NCBI GenBank assembly: GCA_964423665.1
Contig: CAYRFX010000040.1
Coordinates: forward strand, 1 to 21,159
Length of the DNA stretch: 21,159 nt
DNA from: HGM04593 sp964423665
GTDB taxonomy: Bacteria; Bacteroidota; Bacteroidia; Bacteroidales; Bacteroidaceae
Reading direction: 5' to 3'
The notes under the pieces were generated by a model. The model was given only the letters and a program-made list of their open reading frames with translations. It ran no database searches and was not told where the DNA came from. Position numbers and translations under genes: made by a program. Each line of letters starts with the position of its first letter. Position 1 is the first letter of the stretch. Shown here in pieces: positions 1 through 8,616 of this stretch.

Positions 1-29
1 TTCATTTGCAAATTTATAAAATTATGAAT

Positions 30-42
30 CAGTTGCCAACTG
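30..42. repeat. Perfect 6-bp inverted repeat upstream of the fucosidase gene
   Basis: CAGTTG-C-CAACTG is a perfect palindrome with a one-base centre, about 35 bp before the fucosidase start. It sits inside a wider imperfect hairpin (AATCAG at 28-32 side, CTGATT on the far side). It could be a regulator operator or the end of an upstream terminator. The window starts too close to tell, and a palindrome this short could be chance. Confidence 0.3.
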
Positions 43-76
43 CTGATTCGCATTACTAACCATTAATATAATATTT

Positions 77-1600
77 ATGAAATTTAGATTTTTACCTTTG
101 TTATTTGGCTTTATGGCAATGCCATTGAGCAACTATGCACAGGCCGAATTTCAGGTTGTTGAGGCCGCGCCTGCGAACCCCGACAACGAACCCCTGCCCG
201 TGCACCCCGTACCACACGAGCGCCAGGTGCTGTGGAATGAAACAGAATTTTATGCTTTTTTCCACTATGGTATAAACACATACACCGACAAGGAGTGGGG
301 CTATGGAGATGAAGATCCAGACCTCTTTGCACCCACTGCAGTACCCAACCCCAAGCAGTGGCTCGAGGCCGCCAAGAGTGCCGGCATGAAGGGAGGCATA
401 GCAGTTGTCAAACACCATGACGGATTCTGCCTTTGGCCCACCAATACCACCACACATAACGTATTGGCATCAAGTAACGCTAATGCACAGGCAACAAACA
501 TTCCCAGGGACTTTGCAGCTGCAGCAAAGGAATTGGATATGAAATATGGTTTCTATGTATCGCCCTGGGACCGCAACAGCGGCTACTATGGCGACGGAAC
601 AAATAACTACGTTGAGAAACTTTTTATTCCTCAATGTAAAGAACTTGCGGCATATGGCAGCGACCAGTTTGAGATGTGGTTCGATGGTGCCAACGGTGGC
701 GATGGATACTACGGCGGGGCACGACAGAACCGCAGTATAGATGCAAGCACCTATTACGATATTCCCAACCTGCGCTACGAGGTTCACGAAATGTGCCCCA
801 ACTGCCTGATGTGGGGTGTGGGCGACGAAGCACGATGGATTGGTAACGAGGCTGGCTGGGCAGGAGAAACCAACTGGCAGACACAGAACCGCCGCAGCCG
901 TGGAGAAGCGCCCAATACCGAAGGAGCCGAGAACGGTTGGGCTTGGTACCCCGGCGAGAGCGATGCAAAAGCCACGACATCGGGCTGGTTCTGGCACAAT
1001 GGCGAGGGTGTACTCTCGGCAGAACGCCTTTTCCAGATGTACCTTGAGACAGTAGGCCGCAACGCGACACTCATTCTGAATATCCCTCCCGACAAGAGCG
1101 GTTCACTGCCTGCAGCCACCGTCAATCGTATGAAGGAACTGGGCGATCTGTTGAGAACCCGCTTTGCAACCGACCTTGCGAAAACAGCCACTGTAACTGT
1201 TTCGGACACCCGCACAGCAGGTGAAAATCGCAACTACAATGCTGCCAACATAAACGACGACGACAAAACCACCTATTGGGCAGCACCAGATGGCAAAAAC
1301 AGCGCTACAATTACTTTCGAGTGGAACGAGGCACAAACAATACGCTATGTATCTATGATGGAGTACATAAGATTGGGCCAGCGTGTAAAGAGCTTTACGA
1401 TAGAGACCTCTGAGGACGGCAACACCTGGACCAAGCGTGGAGGTAACATCAAATGCACCACCATCGGCTATAAGCGTATAATTCCATTGAACGGCAGCAC
1501 AACCAGCAGCTACGGCAACGGTTACAGCGCGAAATACCTGCGCATAACCATCAACGACAGCAAAGCCTGCCCCACATTGCACACAGTAAGCATCTTCTAA
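77..1600 (+). CDS. Secreted GH29 alpha-L-fucosidase with C-terminal F5/8 type C (CBM32-like) domain
   Basis: The 507-residue protein is predicted to release alpha-L-fucose from glycans in the periplasm or at the cell surface. A signal peptide covers about residues 1-23 (cleavage after AQA). The GH29 barrel runs over about 45-365. It carries KHHDGFCLW at 112-120, SPWDRN at 162-167 and WFDGAN at 201-206, in which D203 is the expected nucleophile. It also has WIGNEAG near 254-260 and GRNATLILNIPPD near 328-340. The pattern (HYGINTYTDKEWG, SPWDRN, AGETNW) resembles the GH29-B subfamily, which prefers alpha-1,3/1,4-fucose in Lewis-type structures. E258 or E264 could be the acid/base, but this is inferred. 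Residues about 370-507 form an F5/8C discoidin-like sugar-binding domain ending exactly at the C-terminus, so no T9SS tail is present. It lies 13 bp upstream of the next gene and probably shares its transcript. Family assignment is secure; the substrate is not. Confidence 0.93.
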   Translation: MKFRFLPLLFGFMAMPLSNYAQAEFQVVEAAPANPDNEPLPVHPVPHERQVLWNETEFYAFFHYGINTYTDKEWGYGDEDPDLFAPTAVPNPKQWLEAAKSAGMKGGIAVVKHHDGFCLWPTNTTTHNVLASSNANAQATNIPRDFAAAAKELDMKYGFYVSPWDRNSGYYGDGTNNYVEKLFIPQCKELAAYGSDQFEMWFDGANGGDGYYGGARQNRSIDASTYYDIPNLRYEVHEMCPNCLMWGVGDEARWIGNEAGWAGETNWQTQNRRSRGEAPNTEGAENGWAWYPGESDAKATTSGWFWHNGEGVLSAERLFQMYLETVGRNATLILNIPPDKSGSLPAATVNRMKELGDLLRTRFATDLAKTATVTVSDTRTAGENRNYNAANINDDDKTTYWAAPDGKNSATITFEWNEAQTIRYVSMMEYIRLGQRVKSFTIETSEDGNTWTKRGGNIKCTTIGYKRIIPLNGSTTSSYGNGYSAKYLRITINDSKACPTLHTVSIF

Positions 1601-1613
1601 AAAATCGAACACC

Positions 1614-4600
1614 ATGAAAGCAAATAAATATATTTCGTTCTTGGCAGCATTGGCAATGCCCTTTGCAGCTATGGCACAAAGCATAACATTCGACACCGAG
1701 GAGGCCGAATACAAAGCCATTGGTGTTTATGATACTTGGGAGAAATCTCCCTTCCGCACCGGTGAGATGACAGGCCGCACCGCAGTAGTTACCAACCACT
1801 TGAATCAGGTGGACGACCTGCTGGGCGAGGCACCAAATGCCACAAGCAAGATGCTTGCCGTGCAACGCTCACGTTTCGGTAGCAACACTTTTGGTGTACG
1901 CATCGACCTCAACGAACCAATCGACCTGACACCTGCAGCTAAATATGTTCATGCTCTTATTCACAAACCTGTGGCAGGTCGCGTGATGCTCGTGGGTCTT
2001 GGAAAACGCAACGACCGCGATTCGCAACCAAAGGATGTAGAACAATTCTGGGAACTCGCATCGGTTGACCTTGTGGCAGATAAATGGCAGGATGCCGTGT
2101 TCACAATAAAAGGAGCAGGCAACATCAGCATTTACAGCCTTGTATTTGTCGTGGATTGCGAGTCGCCTCACAACCTCACCGAGGATTTCATTGCATACGT
2201 TGATGAAATAGAGGTGGACAACAGCCCTGTGCAGCGTATTGTTTACACCGACTATGCACTGAACTTTGAAGAGAATGCACAGAGCACACACGGCTCTCGC
2301 TGGATAAAGAGCATAGCCTTCAATGGTGCTGCCGATGGAGACAGAACCATCACACTGAACACCGCCTCAAACAAGCAGATGTACTACGACAGAACCGAAG
2401 ATACCCCCTTCACCGCAAAAGCAGGAGAGACCATCACCCCCACATTTACAATGAACGGCAACTGGATGAACGGTTATGTATATTTGGACCGTGGCAACGA
2501 CGGACGTTTCCACGCAACACTCAATGAGGACCTGAGCATTGCCAACGGCTCCGATATTATGACATACTCATTCTACTCGGGCAGCAGCAACGACGCTAAC
2601 GGTGTAAACAGCAACGGCGCAGCACTATCGGGAGGAGGACGCAACGTACTCAACCCGCCTGCCTTCACAATACCAGCCGACCTTGAGAATGGTATCTACC
2701 GCATGCGTTACAAGATAGACTGGAACAGCATCGACCCGGGTGGCAACACTCTGGAAGGCAACACCATAGCAGGCAACGGCGGTGCCATTGTAGATGTGCG
2801 CTTGAATATTCACGGCGAGACAACCACAATTTCGGCACACCAGCGTAACTGTGAACTTGTTTCTGCCGAAACTGGTGAAGGTCTTGGCGGCACTGTGGTT
2901 CCCTATGGACAAGGATATAAAATAAGGGTTATTCCCTCGGGGGGGTTTGCATACCGCGGCGTAACCATCGTTCACGGATACAACATTGCAATCGACGCCA
3001 ACCAGAATTATGCAATAACAAGTGAGCAATATGTACACGGCACAAAACAGTACTCAGTAGATTACATCCCCGCTGCATTGTTCGATGAAAACGACGAATA
3101 TACCATACCCGCAGAGTATATCGACGGTGAGGTACACGTTATTGCCGATGTTATTTCGGGATACAGTGTGAGATATAATCACATACTCAATGGCGAGGTG
3201 GCAAACACAGAGGTACTCATAACAACCAATGGTACATATCCCGCACCCACACAGCCTTGGGGAATCACCCTGTCGGACCTCCCCACCGGAACAGTTACCG
3301 AGAATTGTGTAAAAAATATCACCGCAACATTCGACAGCAGCCTGCTCCCTTTTTCTGCTGCAAGCAGCTACGGCACAATAGATAGCTGGTACTACCTCTC
3401 GCTCAACAACTTTTACCTTTTCTATGAGCAGGGTGCAACATCAATACCCCTTACAAAGCAGGCAGTAGATACAGCCAACAAGGACGCATACACTTTTGCC
3501 TTTGTCGGCAACCCTTACAGCGGCTACCAGATTGTAAACCGCACAGCCGGCGAAGGTTACATACTCTCATCATCAACCACCATGAGTGGCACCACCGGTG
3601 GCAGCACATACCCCGTGATGACAGCCACCCCTGCACCCGCAGGCAACAATATCTATTGGGTGCCCACAAGCAGCCCCAATGCCACAAACGGTTTTTATCT
3701 TGAACAAAAAGGTTACAGCGACAACAAAATGAACAATCGCGACAGCAAGGTTGCATTCTGGACTGCCGGAAAAGGTGCCGGCTCCACATTTCTTGTAACC
3801 AAGCGCGAAACCGGCAAGATAGGAGAGCTCACCGATGCCATCGACGAGATTAAGACAAACGGCATAATGCCCGGAACTGACCCCGGATATTACACAACAG
3901 AAACCATTGCAACCCTCTTTCAGGCAGTGGAGAATGCAAACAAGCTCACCAACGACAGCAGCGACGAGGAGATTGACGGCGCAAAAACAGCCATAGATAA
4001 TGCCCTTGAAGCACTTGCCACAAACGAGCCAGTCAAAGGCAGCTACTACATTATAAAAAGCGCATACCCCGGCTGGACCACAGGCGAGAAAGCCATGTAC
4101 AGCAACGGAACAAGTGCAATGTGGAAAGATGCCGACTACACCGACAACTCCTTTTACTGGCTTCTCGAGGATATTGTCAATGGGAAATACATATTCAAGA
4201 ACGCAGCCGATTCAAAATACATGAACGGACAAACCATGAGCGAAACTGCACCCACAACCGGTGCAACACTCACATGGCTGAACACATCGGGGCAATATAA
4301 CATTATCTCAAACAATGTTACCATGCACACCGAGGGACACAGCAGCGGTGCAGGCGAGAGCGGCAAGATTGTATCTTGGGGAGGCGGTGCAAATGGTTGT
4401 TCGGCATGGTATCTGCTCACAGCTGATGCTCCCACCAAAAGCGGCAGCATAGATGTAACATATACATATACCAATAACGGAAAGGAGTGGAGCAGCGAAC
4501 AAAGCACGCAAAGCATCAACACCCCATACGCAACGGCAACGACAGCTTTCGGAGCCGACGCAACCGGCACTGCCGGATATGGACTTGTACGCGAGGCGCA

Positions 4601-5270
4601 GCCTTCAATAGAAATTCTCTGCTCACTCAACGGAGAGTTGCCCTTTGAATTTGAAGAGGAGTGGAACGACAATGGCAAATGGTACTATTTAACTTTGCAC
4701 TCCACAAGCAAATACTATCTTAAAAACACCACAGGCACCACAGCAATGGCACTCAACACCACCACGTTGCCCACTGATGAGACAGACCTCGACGAATACA
4801 CCTTTGCTTTTGTCGGCAATCCCTATCTTGGATATAAGATTGTGAACTATGCTGCGGGAGAAGGGCAAATCCTCTCATCATCTACAACAATGAGCGGCAG
4901 CAACGGTGGCAGCACTTTCCCTGTGATGACCGACGAAAGCACGCTCCCTGCCGGGCATAACACATTCTGGATACCCACAAACAGCACATACGCCACAGAT
5001 GGTTTCTTCCTCGCGCAGAAAGGACACGCAAATAACAGAATGAACATGCGAGACGGCAATCTGGCATATTGGTCCACCGGAGCCGACCATGGTTCCACTT
5101 TTCTTGTAACAGAACGAGTGTTCAGCGGCAGCGCAACAGGTATCGATGATATCATAACCGAGAACGAAACCGCACCAAGAGGTATATATGACCTTAGCGG
5201 GCGTCGCATACAGGAGATAACCGGTAAAGGGCTATATATTATAGATGGCAAGACTGTTATTGTAAAATAA
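1614..5270 (+). CDS. Large multidomain secreted protein with two internal repeats and a T9SS-type C-terminal tail
   Basis: The 1218-residue exported protein has no recognised enzymatic motif. The signal peptide is about 1-21 (AMA-QS). Residues about 22-205 look like a beta-rich jelly-roll domain. About 211-400 resemble a GEVED-type adhesion domain (YVYLDRGNDGRF, then a NGIYRMRYKIDW segment). About 592-732 and 1023-1169 are two copies of the same roughly 145-residue module, with 35 of 43 residues identical in the core around FAFVGNPY and ILSSSTTMSG. Between them lie a short helical FIVAR-like stretch (about 739-803) and a beta-trefoil-like region (about 809-935). The last 30 residues (YDLSGRRI at about 1191-1198, then KGLYIIDGK) match the short sorting-type tail common in Bacteroidales exported proteins. 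It follows the fucosidase by 13 bp and is closed by a terminator. A glycan-binding or adhesin role is inferred. Domain names other than the repeat are tentative. Confidence 0.85.
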   Translation: MKANKYISFLAALAMPFAAMAQSITFDTEEAEYKAIGVYDTWEKSPFRTGEMTGRTAVVTNHLNQVDDLLGEAPNATSKMLAVQRSRFGSNTFGVRIDLNEPIDLTPAAKYVHALIHKPVAGRVMLVGLGKRNDRDSQPKDVEQFWELASVDLVADKWQDAVFTIKGAGNISIYSLVFVVDCESPHNLTEDFIAYVDEIEVDNSPVQRIVYTDYALNFEENAQSTHGSRWIKSIAFNGAADGDRTITLNTASNKQMYYDRTEDTPFTAKAGETITPTFTMNGNWMNGYVYLDRGNDGRFHATLNEDLSIANGSDIMTYSFYSGSSNDANGVNSNGAALSGGGRNVLNPPAFTIPADLENGIYRMRYKIDWNSIDPGGNTLEGNTIAGNGGAIVDVRLNIHGETTTISAHQRNCELVSAETGEGLGGTVVPYGQGYKIRVIPSGGFAYRGVTIVHGYNIAIDANQNYAITSEQYVHGTKQYSVDYIPAALFDENDEYTIPAEYIDGEVHVIADVISGYSVRYNHILNGEVANTEVLITTNGTYPAPTQPWGITLSDLPTGTVTENCVKNITATFDSSLLPFSAASSYGTIDSWYYLSLNNFYLFYEQGATSIPLTKQAVDTANKDAYTFAFVGNPYSGYQIVNRTAGEGYILSSSTTMSGTTGGSTYPVMTATPAPAGNNIYWVPTSSPNATNGFYLEQKGYSDNKMNNRDSKVAFWTAGKGAGSTFLVTKRETGKIGELTDAIDEIKTNGIMPGTDPGYYTTETIATLFQAVENANKLTNDSSDEEIDGAKTAIDNALEALATNEPVKGSYYIIKSAYPGWTTGEKAMYSNGTSAMWKDADYTDNSFYWLLEDIVNGKYIFKNAADSKYMNGQTMSETAPTTGATLTWLNTSGQYNIISNNVTMHTEGHSSGAGESGKIVSWGGGANGCSAWYLLTADAPTKSGSIDVTYTYTNNGKEWSSEQSTQSINTPYATATTAFGADATGTAGYGLVREAQPSIEILCSLNGELPFEFEEEWNDNGKWYYLTLHSTSKYYLKNTTGTTAMALNTTTLPTDETDLDEYTFAFVGNPYLGYKIVNYAAGEGQILSSSTTMSGSNGGSTFPVMTDESTLPAGHNTFWIPTNSTYATDGFFLAQKGHANNRMNMRDGNLAYWSTGADHGSTFLVTERVFSGSATGIDDIITENETAPRGIYDLSGRRIQEITGKGLYIIDGKTVIVK
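3387..3809 (+). repeat. Internal protein repeat, copy 1 of 2
   Basis: This encodes residues 592-732 of the large secreted protein. It begins WYYLSL and ends TFLVTKRE, and is homologous in order and length to the copy at 4680-5120. Shared landmarks are FAFVGNPY, GEG.ILSSSTTMSG, GGST.PVMT and STFLVT.R. The aromatic- and glycine-rich pattern suggests a beta-rich, perhaps trefoil-like, binding fold. Confidence 0.85.
4680..5120 (+). repeat. Internal protein repeat, copy 2 of 2
   Basis: This encodes residues 1023-1169 of the large secreted protein, from WYYLTL to TFLVTERV. It is slightly longer than copy 1 (147 against 141 residues) and lies directly before the C-terminal sorting-like tail. The two copies are clearly duplicated but diverged, so the duplication is not recent. 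Confidence 0.85.
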
Positions 5271-5280
5271 TAACCCCCAA

Positions 5281-5317
5281 AAATAATCGGCAAGGACACC
5301 TTTGCCGATTATTTTTT
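5281..5317 (+). terminator. Rho-independent terminator after the large secreted protein gene
   Basis: A 12-bp perfect stem (AATAATCGGCAA at 5282-5293 with TTGCCGATTATT at 5302-5313) has a short loop, and its 3' arm runs into six T's at 5312-5317. It begins 11 bp after the stop codon and separates the fucosidase pair from the T9SS operon. Confidence 0.88.
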
Positions 5318-5366
5318 ATCGCAATGTGGCATTTGGGTACTGATTCTTTTACACAAATGCAGATTT

Positions 5367-5400
5367 TTTGATTTTTTTTGCGAAATTTGCGATAACTTTG
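5367..5400 (+). promoter_or_regulatory. Bacteroides-type promoter for the T9SS operon
   Basis: TTTG at 5367-5370 and TAACTTTG at 5393-5400 match the Bacteroidota -33 (TTTG) and -7 (TAnnTTTG) boxes. The gap is 22 bp, slightly above the usual 19-21. A T-rich run lies between. The transcript would start near 5407, leaving about 68 nt of leader before the porP start at 5475. Confidence 0.6.
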
Positions 5401-5474
5401 TACAAATTACCATTAAGATGGATTAAAACTGATGCAAAGAATACTATTTGCATATTTTGCACGTTAAGAAAGAG

Positions 5475-6416
5475 ATGAAAAAGTTTCTCATATTCCTCAT
5501 AATAACTATTGGTGCGCTGGCAGAGGCTCGTGCCCAATACGATGTACACTATACACACTACTGGAATATGCTCAACTTTTACAACCCTGCCGGTGCCGGA
5601 GCCACCGGCAAACTATGGGGATATATTGCATACAGCAACCAGATGACAGGCTTTGAGAACAATCCCAAAAGCATGCTCATAAATGTGGATTCTCCCATTC
5701 CTTTCGTTCGCGGCGACCACTCATTAGGAATAGGCGCGCTCAACGATGCCATAGGTCTTTTTACCAACCAGCATGTCTATTTCAACTATGCATATGGCTT
5801 TAAGCTGTTTGGCGGGCGCATGGCAGCTGGCGCGCAATTAGGGATACTCAACTGCAAATTCGACAACAAGAACATAGAGTTTGGTGGCGACAAGGATGAC
5901 CCCGCTTTCCCGTCCGGTACAGCCGATGGCAACAAGTTCGATGTAGGCTTGGGAGTTCTTTTTCAGCACAAACATTTCTATGCAGGTATTGCCGGTTTCC
6001 ACCTCAACTCGCCACTCATTCTGCTGGGCGAAACAAACGAAATTCAAATAGACCCGTATTATAATTTTACGGCAGGAGGCAATATTCCCATAAAAAATAC
6101 GTTAATAACGATACAGCCCTATGTGCAACTGATGACGGACCTTGTTTCGTGGCGTGCCGACATAACAGCAAAAGGCACTTACACATACAACGACAAAGAG
6201 TATTTTGGAGGTATCACATACAGCTACGACACATCTGTGGCACTGTTTTTGGGAATTGAGTTCCTTAATGTAACGGCAAGCTACGCCTACGAACTTTACA
6301 CATCGGGCGTGGGAGCAAAAAACGGAAATCACGACGTGTTCATCGGTTACAAAGTGAATCTCGATTTATTTAAGAAAGGAAAAAATAAACATAATAGTAT
6401 AAGAATATTGAAATGA
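5475..6416 (+). CDS. porP: PorP/SprF family type IX secretion outer-membrane protein
   Basis: The 313-residue outer-membrane protein belongs to the PorP/SprF family, which works with the GldK/GldN ring in type IX secretion (SprF is needed for SprB export in Flavobacterium). The start is taken as the ATG at 5475 because it gives a clean signal peptide (MKKFLIFLI...EARA, cleavage near residue 20) behind an A-rich AAGAAAGAG leader. An in-frame TTG upstream at 5448 is less likely. The mature N-terminus, with YDVHYTHYWNMLNFYNPAGAG, is the family's hallmark. The rest alternates aromatic and glycine residues as in a membrane beta-barrel and ends in a lysine-rich tail. Its stop overlaps the gldK start by 4 bp (ATGA), so the two are probably translationally coupled. 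Confidence 0.92.
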   Translation: MKKFLIFLIITIGALAEARAQYDVHYTHYWNMLNFYNPAGAGATGKLWGYIAYSNQMTGFENNPKSMLINVDSPIPFVRGDHSLGIGALNDAIGLFTNQHVYFNYAYGFKLFGGRMAAGAQLGILNCKFDNKNIEFGGDKDDPAFPSGTADGNKFDVGLGVLFQHKHFYAGIAGFHLNSPLILLGETNEIQIDPYYNFTAGGNIPIKNTLITIQPYVQLMTDLVSWRADITAKGTYTYNDKEYFGGITYSYDTSVALFLGIEFLNVTASYAYELYTSGVGAKNGNHDVFIGYKVNLDLFKKGKNKHNSIRILK

Positions 6417-7843
6417 TGAAAAAGATAATTTTTCTGCCAATGATTCTTTTGGTACTCGTTGCAGTATCGTGCCTCAGCCCTCGCAGCTATGGCAATGCCA
6501 ACGGAGGAGAAGTTACAGGAGTGAGTACAGCCGGAATAAACGAGCCCACACCATATGGCATGGTGCTTGTAAAACGCGGCTCTATTAAAGTGGGCGAAGA
6601 GAAAGCCGATTCCCTGTGGGGAACGTCGGCTCCTTTGAAAGACATCTCGGTCGATGCCTTTTGGATGGACGAGACAGAGGTTTCAAACGCAAAATACCGC
6701 CAGTTTGTATATTGGGTGCGCGACTCTATCATTCGCGAGCGCCTTGCCGACCCCGCATATGGTGGCGACGAGACCTACAAGATTACAGAGGACGAGTATG
6801 GCGAGCCCATCGAGCCTTACTTGAACTGGAAGAAACCAATTCCCTGGCAAAGACCTACCGAGGACGAACAGCGTGCAATAGAAAGTGTTTATATTATAAA
6901 CCCTATTACAGGCGAAAAGATGCTCGATGCCTCACAAATGAACTATCGTTACAGCATCTACGACTACACACAGGCAGCACTGCGCAAGAATCGCTTGAAC
7001 CCCGAGGAGCGAAACCGCAACACCGATATCCCCACCGACTATAACGCCGAGGTGATAATATCGAAAGACACCGCATATATAGACGATGACGGGCTGATTG
7101 TGCGCGAAACAATTACACGCCCCCTTTCGAGCCAATTCGATTTCCTGCATACATACATCGTGAACATCTATCCCGACACCACATGCTGGGTAAACGACTT
7201 CCCTAATGCAAACAACGAGATGTACTTGAATCTCTACTTCAGCCACCCCAACTACAACAACCACCCGGTTGTGGGAGTGAGCTGGGAACAGGCAAACGCC
7301 TTCTGTGCATGGCGCACAGAGTATCTGTTGCGTGGCTTGGGAGCACAAGCTAAATGGATACAAAGATACCGCTTGCCCTCGGAGGCAGAGTGGGAATTCG
7401 CCGCACGCGGCAAAGAGGGTACAAAGTTCCCTTGGGAGAGCAACGATACCAAGAGCGACGAGGGCTGCTATTATGCCAACTATAAACCCGAAGAGGGCAA
7501 CTACACAAAGGACGGCAGCCTCATAACATCACGTTGCGGCATATTCTCGGCAAACTCCAACGGACTTTATGACATGGCAGGAAACGTTGCCGAGTGGACC
7601 TCAACCGTATATACCGAAGCCGGCGTGTTGCAAATGAGCGATATGAACCCCGACCTGCAATACAAAGCAGCAAAGGAGGACCCCTACAGCATGAAAAAGA
7701 AGACCGTTCGCGGTGGTTCGTGGAAAGATGCCGTGCGTTTCATACAGGGCGCGACACGCAACTATGAATACCAGAACGAGTCTCGTTCATACATCGGATT
7801 CCGCTGTGTACGCAGCTATGCCGGCACCGATAGAAGAAGATAA
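6413..7843 (+). CDS. gldK: GldK/PorK, T9SS ring lipoprotein with FGE-sulfatase fold
   Basis: The 476-residue lipoprotein forms, with GldN, the periplasmic ring under the outer membrane in type IX secretion. The N-terminus MMKKIIFLPMILLVLVAVSC has a lipobox with C20 as the lipidated residue. The rest is the formylglycine-generating-enzyme-like (FGE-sulfatase) fold. Segments include VDAFWMDETEVSNAKYRQF (about 79-97), HPVVGVSW at 284-291, LPSEAEWEFAARG at 321-333, NGLYDMAGNVAEW at 383-395, RGGSW at 433-437 and a final GFRCV. A large insertion between about 98 and 283 separates the first segment from the core, as is usual in GldK. The paired active-site cysteines of true FGE are not evident, so a structural role is expected. 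ATGATG at the start leaves two possible start codons (6413 or 6416). Confidence 0.95.
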   Translation: MMKKIIFLPMILLVLVAVSCLSPRSYGNANGGEVTGVSTAGINEPTPYGMVLVKRGSIKVGEEKADSLWGTSAPLKDISVDAFWMDETEVSNAKYRQFVYWVRDSIIRERLADPAYGGDETYKITEDEYGEPIEPYLNWKKPIPWQRPTEDEQRAIESVYIINPITGEKMLDASQMNYRYSIYDYTQAALRKNRLNPEERNRNTDIPTDYNAEVIISKDTAYIDDDGLIVRETITRPLSSQFDFLHTYIVNIYPDTTCWVNDFPNANNEMYLNLYFSHPNYNNHPVVGVSWEQANAFCAWRTEYLLRGLGAQAKWIQRYRLPSEAEWEFAARGKEGTKFPWESNDTKSDEGCYYANYKPEEGNYTKDGSLITSRCGIFSANSNGLYDMAGNVAEWTSTVYTEAGVLQMSDMNPDLQYKAAKEDPYSMKKKTVRGGSWKDAVRFIQGATRNYEYQNESRSYIGFRCVRSYAGTDRRR

Positions 7844-7876
7844 CAAGAAATTCACATATACAACAACATAAAAGCT

Positions 7877-8605
7877 ATGGGCAAATATAAAAACGCAATA
7901 AGACGAATTCAGGCTTTCATGGATTCGGCAAGAGGAAAAACCATTCTTAACTATCTCTACAGCTGGGGTGCGGCAATCGTTATCTTGGGTACATTGTTCA
8001 AGCTGACACACATTGCCGGTGCCAACCTCATGCTCTTTGTGGGTATGGGAACCGAGGTTATCGTGTTCTTCTTCTCGGCATTTGAACGCCCCTACGACGT
8101 TGCCATTGACGAGAGAAAAGAGGAAGAGGCAGAAGATTTGGCTGTCAGAGGAGCAGGTTTGCAGGGTGGTACCATTGTTATCAACGGCAACATCGGCGGC
8201 GGAGGCGAGATATCGGCACAGGGCACAGTTGCAGCAACAGGCACTCCCGTTTATGCACCGGGAGCCACGGTAACAGGCAACCCCGACCTCATTCCGCAAA
8301 TGGACGAGGTTACAGAGGAGTATATCGAGAAGGTACGCACCCTCAACGATGCCATCAAACATATTTCGGAGCAGACCGATGCTCTCGGACGCAATATGGA
8401 GGAGATGGAGATTCTCGGGCGCAATCTCACAGGCATAAACGCCCTCTACGAGACACAGCTGCGCAGTGCAGGTAATCAAGTGAGTGCGATAGACCAGGTG
8501 AATGAGCAAACCAAGAAGATGGCAGCACAGATTGAAGAGCTTAACGCTATGTATGCCCGCATGATTCAGGCAATGACAACTAATATGAACAAGCCTCAAC
8601 TATAA
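7877..8605 (+). CDS. gldL: GldL/PorL, T9SS inner-membrane motor subunit
   Basis: The 242-residue inner-membrane protein is the stator-like ring of the proton-driven GldLM motor that powers type IX secretion. Two transmembrane helices lie at about 24-45 and 48-69. E60 in the second helix sits where Flavobacterium GldL has the key Glu (E49). After the membrane hairpin come an acidic stretch (79-88) and a Gly/Ala/Thr-rich linker with no charged cluster (about 91-138, including NGNIGGGGEISAQG). A long helical, coiled-coil-prone C-terminus follows (about 142-235). It lies 33 bp after gldK and 11 bp before gldM. The glycine-rich linker makes it somewhat longer than the Flavobacterium protein. Confidence 0.95.
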   Translation: MGKYKNAIRRIQAFMDSARGKTILNYLYSWGAAIVILGTLFKLTHIAGANLMLFVGMGTEVIVFFFSAFERPYDVAIDERKEEEAEDLAVRGAGLQGGTIVINGNIGGGGEISAQGTVAATGTPVYAPGATVTGNPDLIPQMDEVTEEYIEKVRTLNDAIKHISEQTDALGRNMEEMEILGRNLTGINALYETQLRSAGNQVSAIDQVNEQTKKMAAQIEELNAMYARMIQAMTTNMNKPQL

Positions 8606-8616
8606 GAGAACAGACA

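Noticed and set aside
5448..5474. Upstream TTG start for porP adding nine residues
   Set aside because: The ATG at 5475 is followed directly by a normal signal peptide and preceded by an A-rich leader. The extra residues would spoil the export signal.
7787..8599. Long open frame (270 codons) on the minus strand covering almost all of gldL
   Set aside because: The translation is Cys/His/Leu-rich with no recognisable domain, and gldL on the plus strand is a clear conserved gene. It looks like a codon-bias shadow.
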